NCBI GenBank assembly: GCA_964370405.1
Contig: CAYJJB010000001.1
Coordinates: 1-64,000, forward strand
DNA: 64,000 nt
DNA from: SIG603 sp964370405
GTDB taxonomy: Bacteria; Bacillota; Clostridia; Oscillospirales; Acutalibacteraceae
Reading direction: 5' to 3'
This document shows positions 1 through 7,672 of this stretch, one piece after another. A model generated the notes under the pieces. The model had not been told where the DNA came from. It saw only the letters and a list, made by a program, of their open reading frames with translations, and ran no database searches. Numbering within the stretch: position 1 is the first letter of the stretch; every line of letters starts with the position of its first letter. Position numbers and translations under genes: made by a program.

Positions 1-1
1 A

Positions 2-54
2 AGTTGATAGTTGATAATGGAGAGTTGATAGTGGTGGTTCACGCCTTTGGCGTG
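2..54. repeat. left heptad-repeat array plus short hairpin
   Basis: Positions 2-29 read as 7-bp units in register: AGTTGAT, AGTTGAT, AATGGAG, AGTTGAT. Positions 40-54 form a perfect 6-bp stem (CACGCC/GGCGTG) with a 3-nt loop, just downstream of the minus-strand gene that ends at 91, so the hairpin may help end its transcript. The heptads are the inverted counterpart of those at 459-493, so the gene between sits inside inverted arrays. The array may extend beyond the window. Confidence 0.7.
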
Positions 55-90
55 TTTAAATTATATAAACCAAACTCCAATTCACTTATT

Positions 91-456
91 CTATCTAGGT
101 TTTTCGCTGTTTAAGTTTTTCTTGCTTGTCTTAATAATTGCTATGAGTATTTTTTTAAGTTCTACACATTTGTTTTGTAGATTTATATACATATCTTTTT
201 GAATATACTCCGACTTATAGAGTAATTCCAACCAATATTCTGTTTCATTAGCTTCTTTTAGTGATATATTAAGTTTATGAATAAAATCTAATTTGCTCTG
301 TGCTTGCTCAGCTTCTCTTGCATTTGCACCAATACTTGTACCCGAACGCAGTATTTGTGCAGACAGATGAAACTCTTTATCAGTTATCAAATGTTTGTAA
401 AGCTTTACAATTTCGAGTGCAAATAAAAAACTCTTATCACCAATAATACTCTTCAT
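91..456 (-). CDS. four-helix-bundle protein (23S rRNA intervening-sequence family)
   Basis: A 121-aa, mostly helical protein of the four-helix-bundle family first described as ORFs in 23S rRNA intervening sequences. The family's typical core is visible: SAQILRSGTSIGANAREAEQA near residues 32-52 (the RRSxxSIxANIAEG-like signature) and a later KEANETEYWLELL segment. These proteins resemble the diversity-generating-retroelement protein Avd and form oligomeric bundles; their cellular role is unknown. No rRNA gene or reverse transcriptase is nearby. The gene lies immediately downstream of csrA on the same strand and is bracketed by inverted 7-bp repeat arrays, which suggests it came in as a cassette. 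The heptad array occupies the place where its ribosome binding site would be, and no good AGGAGG is seen. Family call is firm; function is not known. Confidence 0.85.
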   Translation of the reverse strand: MKSIIGDKSFLFALEIVKLYKHLITDKEFHLSAQILRSGTSIGANAREAEQAQSKLDFIHKLNISLKEANETEYWLELLYKSEYIQKDMYINLQNKCVELKKILIAIIKTSKKNLNSEKPR

Positions 457-458
457 AA

Positions 459-493
459 ATTAACTCTCAACTTTCAACTTTCAACTCTCAACT
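459..493. repeat. right heptad-repeat array overlapping csrA stop
   Basis: Five consecutive 7-bp units. Read on the minus strand they are AGTTGAG, AGTTGAA, AGTTGAA, AGTTGAG, AGTTAAT. The array starts inside the csrA stop codon (TAG at 494-492) and ends 2 bp before the start codon of the four-helix-bundle gene. It therefore fills the entire csrA to four-helix-bundle junction. Confidence 0.85.
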
Positions 494-728
494 ATTTAAA
501 AACACTCCTAGCGTTTTTAAGTGCTTTTGCTGCTTGTTTGTTTTCTTCAATTGAGTCGAAAATTTCTGAGCGCCATACTTTGTATTTTTGTGGAGCGTCT
601 ACGCCTAGTTGCACCATGCGTTTTTTGTTGTTTGATCCCTTTGAAACCTCGGTAATTACCACTTTTATAATGTCAGTGCCCGTGTCAATTACAAAGCTTT
701 CGTCTTTTTTTCTTGTGAACATCAACAT
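492..728 (-). CDS. csrA: carbon storage regulator CsrA
   Basis: CsrA is a small dimeric RNA-binding protein that binds GGA motifs in leader RNAs and blocks translation; in Gram-positives its best-known target is flagellin (hag) mRNA. The protein is 78 aa and carries the family pattern: MLMFTRKKDESFVI (normally MLVLTRKxGExI), a central beta region ending VQLGVDAP, and a basic-acidic helix WRSEIFDSIEENKQ. It overlaps the end of fliW by 7 bp, so the two are probably translationally coupled. Its stop codon lies in the heptad repeat array, so the extreme C-terminus may have been altered by the insertion. No flagellar structural gene is in the window. Confidence 0.95.
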   Translation of the reverse strand: MLMFTRKKDESFVIDTGTDIIKVVITEVSKGSNNKKRMVQLGVDAPQKYKVWRSEIFDSIEENKQAAKALKNARSVFK

Positions 729-1153
729 TTTAATTCCCTCTTTTCTAATAGAGGATGGCGCAAGGGGTAGTTTTCTTCAAGTATGGTTTGAAGTGCGGTT
801 TTATTTGTACTATTTATAAGTATAGGGCTTTTTAAATTAAGTGTGGATTTTTCCATATTTTCACCCACCACACAGACAAGCCATGTGTCTATATCGCCCT
901 GTCCAATTTGCTTTTTTGTTTTTTCTGAAAGCGTTGGTTTGTAAATTTCACTATAATCTGCGGCATTTATCAGTATAAAACAAAGTCCTTCTTCTTGTAT
1001 AGACTGCAACCATGCGATATTGTCGCCTATTTCATCATCAAACATTAGAAAAAACTTGTCATATTCATCAAATCCAAAAATTGGCCCAGTGAAAGTAATA
1101 ATTTTATCTTCATCGACCTCAATTTCACCAAAGTCACGTGTATTGTATACCAT
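722..1153 (-). CDS. fliW: flagellar assembly factor FliW
   Basis: FliW (143 aa, normal length) binds flagellin and, when free, binds CsrA and relieves its repression of flagellin translation. Recognisable elements are IITFTGPIFGFDEY near the N-terminus (family: I.F..GL.GFe.), the middle LQSIQEEGLCFILINA, and the C-terminal LKSPILINSTNKTALQTIL (family: NL.aPi.in). The start ATG at 1153 is preceded by AGGTGAG. fliW-csrA is a conserved pair usually near flgK/flgL or hag; here those partners are absent and the pair stands alone behind an unrelated catabolic operon. No convincing sigma-A or sigma-D promoter was found in 1154-1294. Confidence 0.93.
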   Translation of the reverse strand: MVYNTRDFGEIEVDEDKIITFTGPIFGFDEYDKFFLMFDDEIGDNIAWLQSIQEEGLCFILINAADYSEIYKPTLSEKTKKQIGQGDIDTWLVCVVGENMEKSTLNLKSPILINSTNKTALQTILEENYPLRHPLLEKRELKC

Positions 1154-1294
1154 AATAATCTCACCTCTCTGCTAATCCTTATCGCAAATCCACTCCATGT
1201 GTAAAAGGCTATTTTGCTTTCAAATAATTTATACCACGATTTTTATGGAATGAAAGGGGGTATGAATAATTTTTTTTATAATAATTTTATATAA

Positions 1295-1329
1295 AAAGTT
1301 GAGAGCCAATACTATCAACTCTCAACTTT
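1295..1329 (-). terminator. hairpin terminator built of heptad repeats
   Basis: A perfect 11-bp stem (1295-1305 with 1319-1329) with a 13-nt loop, followed on the minus strand by a TTTATAT tract. It lies 15 bp beyond the stop codon of the six-gene operon ending at 1344. The hairpin and flanks are in the same 7-bp register and sequence family (AGTTGAG / ACTCTCA) as the arrays at 2-29 and 459-493. Confidence 0.7.
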
Positions 1330-1343
1330 AAATTTACAACTAC

Positions 1344-2333
1344 TTAAACATCACTCTCATAGACAATTCCAGATTTTTTTCTTAAGTCTTCCATAAAATA
1401 TGCTATTTCAAGGCTTAACTTACTACACAGTTCGTAGTCTTTGGCATATTTTTCTGGCTCTTTAATGAAATTGTAAAAACCAATTGCCTCATAGCCCATA
1501 AGTTTGTACTTTTCTTCTGTACCACACACTTTTTCTCGTGTTTTATCAGCATACATAATTTCAATTTCTGCAAGTCGTGATATTGATTCTACTGATATGC
1601 ATCCAAAATCTGCCTGAATGTCAGTGTTTGCCCCTGCATCACCAATTTTTGAATATCTAATACAGACAAGCTTATCATCGTACTGCATATTAATTATTCC
1701 ATAACCGTCCGCCCCTGTGTGAAGTAGGTTTGAATAAATATTATAGTCCTTTGGTATTCCAAACAGATAAATGGCAGGGTAGAGACAGTAAACACCTAAG
1801 TCCATAAGCGCACCGCCCTCAAATTTTGCATTTAAAACATTTGGAACATCTCCCGCTAAAAACGCATCATACCTTGATGAACGCTGTGAAAAATCAAAGG
1901 TTGCCATAGATACTTTGCCAATTTTTTCTATAGCTTCGTCTAAAAGCTTTCTTTGAGGTAAATGCATAAACATTATTGCCTCAAGAAAAATAACACCGTT
2001 TTCTTTTGCGAGATGTTGCAAAATTTTTACTTCGTCACCGTGTGCGGCAACAGGTTTTTCACAAATTACATGTTTTTTGTTTTTAAGAAAAACTTTACTT
2101 TGCTCAAAGTGAAACGAGTTTGGGCTTGCAATATACACTGCATCAATTTCATCACATGCAGCCATTTTTTCAAGCTCAGTATATATATTAGTAACACCGT
2201 ATTTTTCACCAAAAGCAAGACCTGTTTCTTCTTTTCTGGAATAAATAGCCGTTAGCTCCCAAAGCCCTGAGTCTAAAGCGCCATCAACATAAGCGCCAGT
2301 TATCCAGTTTGTACCGATTATGCCAAATTTCAT
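1344..2333 (-). CDS. Gfo/Idh/MocA family NAD(P)-dependent oxidoreductase
   Basis: A 329-aa soluble dehydrogenase. The N-terminal Rossmann fold begins FGIIGTNWIT (a GxGxxG variant), followed by AVYIASPNSFH and the family-typical HVICEKPVAA (EKP lysine near residue 93). The C-terminal alpha/beta domain supplies the substrate site. Family members oxidise or reduce sugars, inositols or dihydrodiols; the substrate cannot be read from sequence. It is the last gene of the tight operon descending from 9220, 10 bp after pepT, in company with a TIM-barrel sugar isomerase, which fits a minor sugar or polyol pathway. Family is certain, substrate unknown. Confidence 0.88.
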   Translation of the reverse strand: MKFGIIGTNWITGAYVDGALDSGLWELTAIYSRKEETGLAFGEKYGVTNIYTELEKMAACDEIDAVYIASPNSFHFEQSKVFLKNKKHVICEKPVAAHGDEVKILQHLAKENGVIFLEAIMFMHLPQRKLLDEAIEKIGKVSMATFDFSQRSSRYDAFLAGDVPNVLNAKFEGGALMDLGVYCLYPAIYLFGIPKDYNIYSNLLHTGADGYGIINMQYDDKLVCIRYSKIGDAGANTDIQADFGCISVESISRLAEIEIMYADKTREKVCGTEEKYKLMGYEAIGFYNFIKEPEKYAKDYELCSKLSLEIAYFMEDLRKKSGIVYESDV

Positions 2334-2343
2334 AGCTTTACCC

Positions 2344-3555
2344 TCATTTCAAGTTTTTAATTATGGTTTTAATAATTTCTTTTTGTGTATTCATGTCTTC
2401 AAGTACACAAAATTCATGTTTTCCATGGAAGTTGTCGCCACCTGTTCCAAGGTTTGGACAAGGAAGGCCCATGTATGAAAGTCTTGCGCCGTCTGTTCCA
2501 CCTCTAATAGGAACAATTTTAGCAGTGATATCATTTTGCGCCATAGCCTCTACCGCTCTATCTATTATATACATATGCGGAAGAAGTTTTTCTTTCATAT
2601 TATAGTAGCTGTCTTTAATATCAAGGCTTACAACTTGCATTTCATATTTTTCATTCATATAGTTCATAGCTTTTATCATGCAGTCTTTTTGCTTGTTTAG
2701 AAGCTCTAGGTCGTGATCTCTTAAAATATAAAGCATTTCACCGTGTTCAATGTCAGATTTCATGTCAACTAAATGGATAAAACCCTCATATCCCTCAGTG
2801 TGTTCAGGAGCTTTTGTGTATGGAAGCATGGAGTTAAATTCCATTAATAGTTTATTTGCATTAATCATCTTGTTTTTTGCGCCACCTGGGTGAACACTTC
2901 GACCAGTAATTGTAACTTTTGCAGATGCACCGTTAAAATTTTCATACTCAATTTCACAAATGTCAGAGCCGTCAACTGTGTATGCGTAATCTGCACCAAA
3001 GCCTTCTATATCAAAATGATCTGCACCAACACCAACTTCCTCGTCAGGGGTAAATGCCACTTTAAATGTTGGAAATTCTTCATTTGATGAAATAAGTTCT
3101 TGTGCAACTTGTAAAATTTCTGCAATGCCTGCTTTATCATCAGCGCCTAAAAGTGTTGTGCCATCTGTGATAATTAGGGTTTTGCCTTTATGCTTTAGTA
3201 AATTAGGAAAGTTTTTTGTGTCGGTAACAATGTTTTTTTCTTCATTCAAAACTATGTCACTGCCATCATAATTTTCTATTACTCTAGGTTTTACATTCTC
3301 GCCGCTAATTTCAGGAGAGGTGTCCATATGTGCGATGAAAGCTATGGTTTGTGCGGAATTTTTTGTTCCCTCAACTGTGCCGTACACGTAACCATACTCA
3401 TCAGTAAATGCGTCTTTAATGCCTATCTCTTTCATTTTTTCTACTAAATATTTTGCAAAAACCTTTTGCTTTTCTGTAGATGGAAATGTGATGCAAGCAG
3501 GGTCAGATTTTGTGTCAAAGCTGACATAATCAAGAAATTTTTCTAAAACAGACAT
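2344..3555 (-). CDS. pepT: peptidase T (tripeptide aminopeptidase)
   Basis: A 403-aa M20 zinc metallopeptidase that removes N-terminal residues from tripeptides in the cytoplasm. Motifs fit PepT: AHMDTSPE (first zinc His and the catalytic Asp), GADDKAG (bridging Asp), TPDEEVGVGADHFD (catalytic and zinc-binding Glu, followed by the PepT-type GxxxFD), and HGKHEFC near the C-terminus (last zinc His). The central dimerisation domain contains GRSVHPGGAKNKMINA. Length matches the family (about 405-410 aa). It sits inside the minus-strand operon with 10-12 bp gaps on each side. Confidence 0.95.
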   Translation of the reverse strand: MSVLEKFLDYVSFDTKSDPACITFPSTEKQKVFAKYLVEKMKEIGIKDAFTDEYGYVYGTVEGTKNSAQTIAFIAHMDTSPEISGENVKPRVIENYDGSDIVLNEEKNIVTDTKNFPNLLKHKGKTLIITDGTTLLGADDKAGIAEILQVAQELISSNEEFPTFKVAFTPDEEVGVGADHFDIEGFGADYAYTVDGSDICEIEYENFNGASAKVTITGRSVHPGGAKNKMINANKLLMEFNSMLPYTKAPEHTEGYEGFIHLVDMKSDIEHGEMLYILRDHDLELLNKQKDCMIKAMNYMNEKYEMQVVSLDIKDSYYNMKEKLLPHMYIIDRAVEAMAQNDITAKIVPIRGGTDGARLSYMGLPCPNLGTGGDNFHGKHEFCVLEDMNTQKEIIKTIIKNLK

Positions 3556-3567
3556 AGTGTATTCTCC

Positions 3568-4449
3568 TTAAATTTGTGAAATATAATTTTTAACGTTTTG
3601 AAGGCCTATTTTTAGTGCGAGTTCAGATGGCTCAAGCCCTTCAAATTCAAAGGACATATAACCCTGATAATTTGCCTTTTTAAGGGCAAAAAGACATTGT
3701 CTTACGGGTACATTTCCATGTCCTACTATAGTACCTCTTAAGTAGTTTCCAGCACGTGTTTTAAAACTGCCTTCACCTGGGTCAGGCTGATTATAATCCT
3801 TTAAAACAAAGTCCTTTAAATGGACATATTTTGCATAAGGTGCTACTCTTGTTACCGCTTGCACTGGGTCTTCGTCGGCACACATAAAGTTTCCGATATC
3901 GCATAAAAGTCCGAAATTGTCGCAGTTTATCTCAGTGTAAAGTTTTTCTACTCTGTCTGAGTCTTGGCAGAAAAAGCCGTGGTTTTCTATCATGGTTATA
4001 ACACCTTTGTCTTTTGCATATTCGCTTACTTCTTTACACGCTTTAGCAAGTGTATTTACCACTTTGTCAAAAGAGCAATATTTGTCGCTGTCATAAGCAT
4101 ATCCTACAGTTGCGTCGTGGCGCATTCTGCTTACGCCTAGAATTTCAGCTATGTCAACAAGCTCTTTAAGTCTTGTTATCTCTTCATTTGTGTCATTATT
4201 TAAAAAGTCTGCACCACAGGTAAGGCAGCTTATTTTTATGTCTTGCTTTTTGCCTTCTTCTAAAATTTTTAGTGCGCTTGCTTTTTTTTCTTCGAAAGAT
4301 AAATTAGGAAAATCTACAAAATCTACAAGCTCAATTGCGTCAAATCCCAAATCTTTTGCTTTCTTAATGCAGTCAAATGCAGTAATTTTATTTGCTTTTA
4401 TATCTGGATAGAAGCTGTAACTGCTTACAGCAAATTTAATATTTTCCAT
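3568..4449 (-). CDS. sugar phosphate isomerase/epimerase family TIM-barrel protein
   Basis: A 293-aa xylose-isomerase-like TIM barrel (AP endonuclease 2 superfamily). The strands and metal-binding residues are typical: FDAIELVDF (barrel strand), MRHDATV, MIENHGFFCQ (Glu ligand), FGLLCDIGNFMC (Asp ligand), YVHLKDF (His ligand) and a C-terminal MSFEFEGLE (last Glu). Members isomerise or epimerise ketoses or inositol derivatives. The adjacent Gfo/Idh dehydrogenase is a common partner of such isomerases, so the two may act in one sugar or cyclitol route, but the substrate cannot be assigned. Its start lies 15 bp downstream of the phosphofructokinase gene's stop. Confidence 0.85.
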   Translation of the reverse strand: MENIKFAVSSYSFYPDIKANKITAFDCIKKAKDLGFDAIELVDFVDFPNLSFEEKKASALKILEEGKKQDIKISCLTCGADFLNNDTNEEITRLKELVDIAEILGVSRMRHDATVGYAYDSDKYCSFDKVVNTLAKACKEVSEYAKDKGVITMIENHGFFCQDSDRVEKLYTEINCDNFGLLCDIGNFMCADEDPVQAVTRVAPYAKYVHLKDFVLKDYNQPDPGEGSFKTRAGNYLRGTIVGHGNVPVRQCLFALKKANYQGYMSFEFEGLEPSELALKIGLQNVKNYISQI

Positions 4450-4464
4450 TTTTTTAAATTCTCC

Positions 4465-5541
4465 TTAGTCGCCAAAGGATACTCCGATATCTCTGGCTGA
4501 TTTTATTTCTTCACACTCAACTGGCACAGTTTTCAGCTTGCCTGCACATTCTGATAGTGGGACAGGAGTGATTTTTCCGTTAATTAGCGCTACCATGTTG
4601 CCAAAATTTTTCTCTTTTATAAGATTTACCGCACCTGCACCAAATCTTGTGCATAAAACTCGGTCATAGGTGCAAGGTCCACCACCACGTTGGAAGTGTC
4701 CTGGTACGCACACTTTAATTTCATTGTCAATATGTGCAGATAATTCACTTGCAACTTGATAACCTACTGATGGGAATCCAGATTTTGCGCGTGATTTTTT
4801 AAACTCTTTTTTAGTAAGGCTTGCCTCTTCTTTTGAAAGAGCACCCTCTGCAACGGCAATTATTGAGAAATTTTTGCCAGAAGCTATTCTCTTTTTTAGT
4901 ACTTTAGAAACTTTAACTATGTCATATGGAATTTCAGGTAACAAAATAATATCAGCACCGCCCGCAATTCCTGCGTATAAAGGAAGCCAACCTACTTTGT
5001 GACCCATAAGCTCAACAAGGAAAATTCTTCCATGTGATGTGGCAGTTGTATGTATGCAGTCAAGCACATTTGAAGCAATTTCTATAGAGCTGTGAAAGCC
5101 AAATGTCATGTCTGTGCCAAAAATGTCATTGTCGATAGTTTTTGGCAGATGAATAACATTTAAACCGTTTTGAAACAGTAAATTTGCGGTTTTTTGTGTT
5201 CCGTTACCACCTAAAATTACAATACAATCAAGCTTTAAGTCTTTATAAGTTTTCTTCATTGCCAAAACTTTATCAATTCCGTCCGCTTCAATGACTTCCA
5301 TCATCTTAAAAGGCTTTCTTGAGGTGCCTAAAATTGTTCCACCTAAAGTTAAAATTCCTGAAAAGTCTTGCGGCTTCATCAGTTTATAGTCACCATTTAT
5401 AAGACCCTTATATCCGTCTTTAATTCCATAAATTGCTACGTCGGTTCCGTATTCTTCATAAAGTGATTTTGCAACACTGCGTATAGCGGCATTAAGTCCT
5501 TGGCAGTCGCCTCCACTTGTTAAAATAGCTATTCTTTTCAA
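4465..5541 (-). CDS. 6-phosphofructokinase paralogue (PPi-type/ATP-type hybrid signature)
   Basis: A 358-aa phosphofructokinase-family protein, the first of two in the window. It begins MKRIAILTSGGDCQGLNAA. At the phosphoryl-donor site it has GGNGT (residues 111-115) where classical ATP enzymes have GGDGS/T, and LPKTIDND (132-139), whose Lys is characteristic of PPi-type and mixed group III enzymes where classical PfkA has PGTIDND. The Gly after Asn is the residue linked to ATP use. It is therefore probably not the main glycolytic enzyme, which is better matched by 29160-30128. It lies between ppk1 and a sugar isomerase gene with 15-bp gaps. Donor (ATP, PPi or other) and sugar substrate are uncertain. 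Confidence 0.85.
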   Translation of the reverse strand: MKRIAILTSGGDCQGLNAAIRSVAKSLYEEYGTDVAIYGIKDGYKGLINGDYKLMKPQDFSGILTLGGTILGTSRKPFKMMEVIEADGIDKVLAMKKTYKDLKLDCIVILGGNGTQKTANLLFQNGLNVIHLPKTIDNDIFGTDMTFGFHSSIEIASNVLDCIHTTATSHGRIFLVELMGHKVGWLPLYAGIAGGADIILLPEIPYDIVKVSKVLKKRIASGKNFSIIAVAEGALSKEEASLTKKEFKKSRAKSGFPSVGYQVASELSAHIDNEIKVCVPGHFQRGGGPCTYDRVLCTRFGAGAVNLIKEKNFGNMVALINGKITPVPLSECAGKLKTVPVECEEIKSARDIGVSFGD

Positions 5542-5555
5542 AATTTTTCCTCCTT

Positions 5556-7658
5556 TTATTCAGATGTATGAATTGGTATTACAGGGGCGTTTTTTTCTTC
5601 ACCTTTTAATAAATTAAGTCTTTGCAGTGCGATTTTTGAAAATTCTTTTTGGCTTGATACAATTTTCTTTCCTCGCTTATCCACAGGGTGATAAGTCATG
5701 TCATTTAGCATAAGTCTAGCGTTTGTAGTATCATTTAGCATAAGTTCCAAATCTTCACAAACCCTTTGTTTTATATCTTCATCTTGTATAGGGAAGATAA
5801 GCTCAATTCGCCTGTCAAGGTTTCTTACCATCCAGTCTGCACTGCCCATATATATTTTGGGATTACCAGCATTTTCAAATTTAAAAATACGGCTGTGTTC
5901 CAAAAGCTGTCCTACTATACTAATTACAGTAATGTTTTCGCTAATTCCTTTAATGCCAGCTACAATACTGCAAACGCCTCTTACAATCAGCTTGACTTTA
6001 ACACCTGCCATAGAAGCTTTATATAGAAGTTCAACAATTTCTTTATCTACAAGAGAATTAACTTTTACTGTTATTCCAGCTGCAAGACCATTTTGAGCAT
6101 TTTGTGTTTCGTTTTCTATCATTCTTTTAAAGAAAGGTCGAAGTCCTAAGGGCGCTACATGGAAATGATTGTATTCAGGCGGACTTGAATAACCAGTAAT
6201 TACATTAAATAGGGAAGAGGCGTCAGAGCCAAATCGGTCATTACAGGTAAACAGGCTTAAGTCTGTATAGAGTTTTGCAGTAGAATCGTTGTAGTTTCCA
6301 GTTCCTAAGTGTAGATATCGCTTAATTCCCTCGTCCTCACGCCTTACAACAAGTGCAATTTTGCAGTGGGTTTTAAGACCAAATAAACCGTAAATTACGT
6401 GACAGCCTGCTTTTTCAAGTTTTTTAGCCCAGTTAATATTATTTTCTTCATCAAATCTTGCTTTAAGTTCAACAAGTACAGTTACCTGTTTTCCATTTTC
6501 AGCAGCGCTTATAAGTGCATCAATAATTGGAGAGTTTCCGCTAACTCTGTAAAGTGTTTGTTTTATTGCAAGCACGTTTTCATCTTTAGCAGCTGTTTTT
6601 ATGAAATTTACAACACAGTTAAAGCTTTCATATGGATGGTGAACAAGTCTGTCTTTTTGCGCAATGGTTTCAAAAATATCAGTACTTCCAAAAAAGTCAG
6701 CAGGTGGGTCTACAGGACTGATTTTCTTAAAGACTAGATTTTGCTTGTCAGAAATGCCAGAGAACTTCATGAAAAAGGTTAAGTCGAGTGGGCCTGAAAC
6801 AAAGTAAAGCTCGCTTTTTTTAAGTTTAAGATTTTTTTCTAAAAAGCTTAAAGTTTTTTTATCTGCTTTATTATTAATTTCAAGTCTAACAGGGCGCCCT
6901 CTTTTTCTTTTTTTAATCGACTTTTCTATTTCCTCAAGAAAATCTTCCGCTTCTTCATCAATTGATAAATCGGAGTTTCGTGTAATTCTAAATGGAGTTG
7001 CTTCAATGATGTCATGAAGCTCGAAAAGTGCACTTAACTTGTAAATAATTATATCTTCCAAAAGCACAAACTCACGTTTACCTTCATCGGATTTAAGCTC
7101 TATAAATCTTGACAGGATTGATGGAACCTGAACACAGGCAAAGCAAGTTTCTTTTTCTTCTTTTGTTTCAAGCCTTACAGCAATGTTTAAACTCTTGTTT
7201 GAAAGCAAAGGAAATGGTCTGCTATTATCGATTGCTAAAGGAGTTAAAACGGGAAAAACAATTTTATCAAAATATTCGCTTATAAACTTTTTTTGGCTTG
7301 AAGTTGCTGCATTAGGTTTAATAAAAAATATATTTTCTTTATTTAGTGCAGGTATGAGTGAGCGCAAAAGGCATGAATACTGCTTGTCCATAAAATCATG
7401 CGTTTTCTTTTCTAACTGCTCGAAAAGTTGTGATGGACTTAAACCTGAGTCATCTTTTTTCTTATATCCCGATTCAATTTGAGCCTTAACACCTGCGACA
7501 CGCACCATAAAAAATTCGTCCAAGTTAGAAGATGTAATGGCTAAAAATTTAAATCTCTCAAGTAGGGGGTTTTCTTTTTTTACAGCTTCTTCAAGTACTC
7601 TGTGATTAAAATCAATCCAACTAAGTTCCCTGTTGTAAAATGGATAATTGTTTGACAT
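5556..7658 (-). CDS. ppk1: polyphosphate kinase 1
   Basis: A 700-aa PPK1, full length, which makes long-chain polyphosphate from ATP reversibly. It begins YPFYNRELSWIDFNHRVLEEA (N-domain signature). The two PLD-like C-terminal domains carry VLVELKARFDEENNINWAK and GLKTHCKIALVVRRE, with the phosphorylated His in KTHCK, and later GQLLEHSRIF and IYMGSADWMVRNLDRRIEL. It is followed 14 bp later by the PFK paralogue and preceded 14 bp earlier by a Ppx/GppA-family gene, a common ppk-ppx pairing. Assignment is firm. Confidence 0.97.
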   Translation of the reverse strand: MSNNYPFYNRELSWIDFNHRVLEEAVKKENPLLERFKFLAITSSNLDEFFMVRVAGVKAQIESGYKKKDDSGLSPSQLFEQLEKKTHDFMDKQYSCLLRSLIPALNKENIFFIKPNAATSSQKKFISEYFDKIVFPVLTPLAIDNSRPFPLLSNKSLNIAVRLETKEEKETCFACVQVPSILSRFIELKSDEGKREFVLLEDIIIYKLSALFELHDIIEATPFRITRNSDLSIDEEAEDFLEEIEKSIKKRKRGRPVRLEINNKADKKTLSFLEKNLKLKKSELYFVSGPLDLTFFMKFSGISDKQNLVFKKISPVDPPADFFGSTDIFETIAQKDRLVHHPYESFNCVVNFIKTAAKDENVLAIKQTLYRVSGNSPIIDALISAAENGKQVTVLVELKARFDEENNINWAKKLEKAGCHVIYGLFGLKTHCKIALVVRREDEGIKRYLHLGTGNYNDSTAKLYTDLSLFTCNDRFGSDASSLFNVITGYSSPPEYNHFHVAPLGLRPFFKRMIENETQNAQNGLAAGITVKVNSLVDKEIVELLYKASMAGVKVKLIVRGVCSIVAGIKGISENITVISIVGQLLEHSRIFKFENAGNPKIYMGSADWMVRNLDRRIELIFPIQDEDIKQRVCEDLELMLNDTTNARLMLNDMTYHPVDKRGKKIVSSQKEFSKIALQRLNLLKGEEKNAPVIPIHTSE

Positions 7659-7672
7659 AAATAAACTCCTTT

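Noticed and set aside
459..493. CRISPR repeats or a ribosome-binding array at the csrA/four-helix-bundle junction
   Set aside because: 7-bp units without spacers do not form a CRISPR array, and no AGGAGG is embedded.
1154..1294. Sigma-D (flagellar) promoter before fliW
   Set aside because: I looked for TAAA-N15-GCCGATAT-like and sigma-A sites; no convincing match with proper spacing was found.
4151..4411. Long antisense reading frames opposite metabolic genes (also at 5698-6096, 22215-22700, 25487-25876, 43001-43528, 61628-61990)
   Set aside because: Each lies wholly opposite a well-conserved protein gene and has no recognisable domain or independent ribosome binding site.
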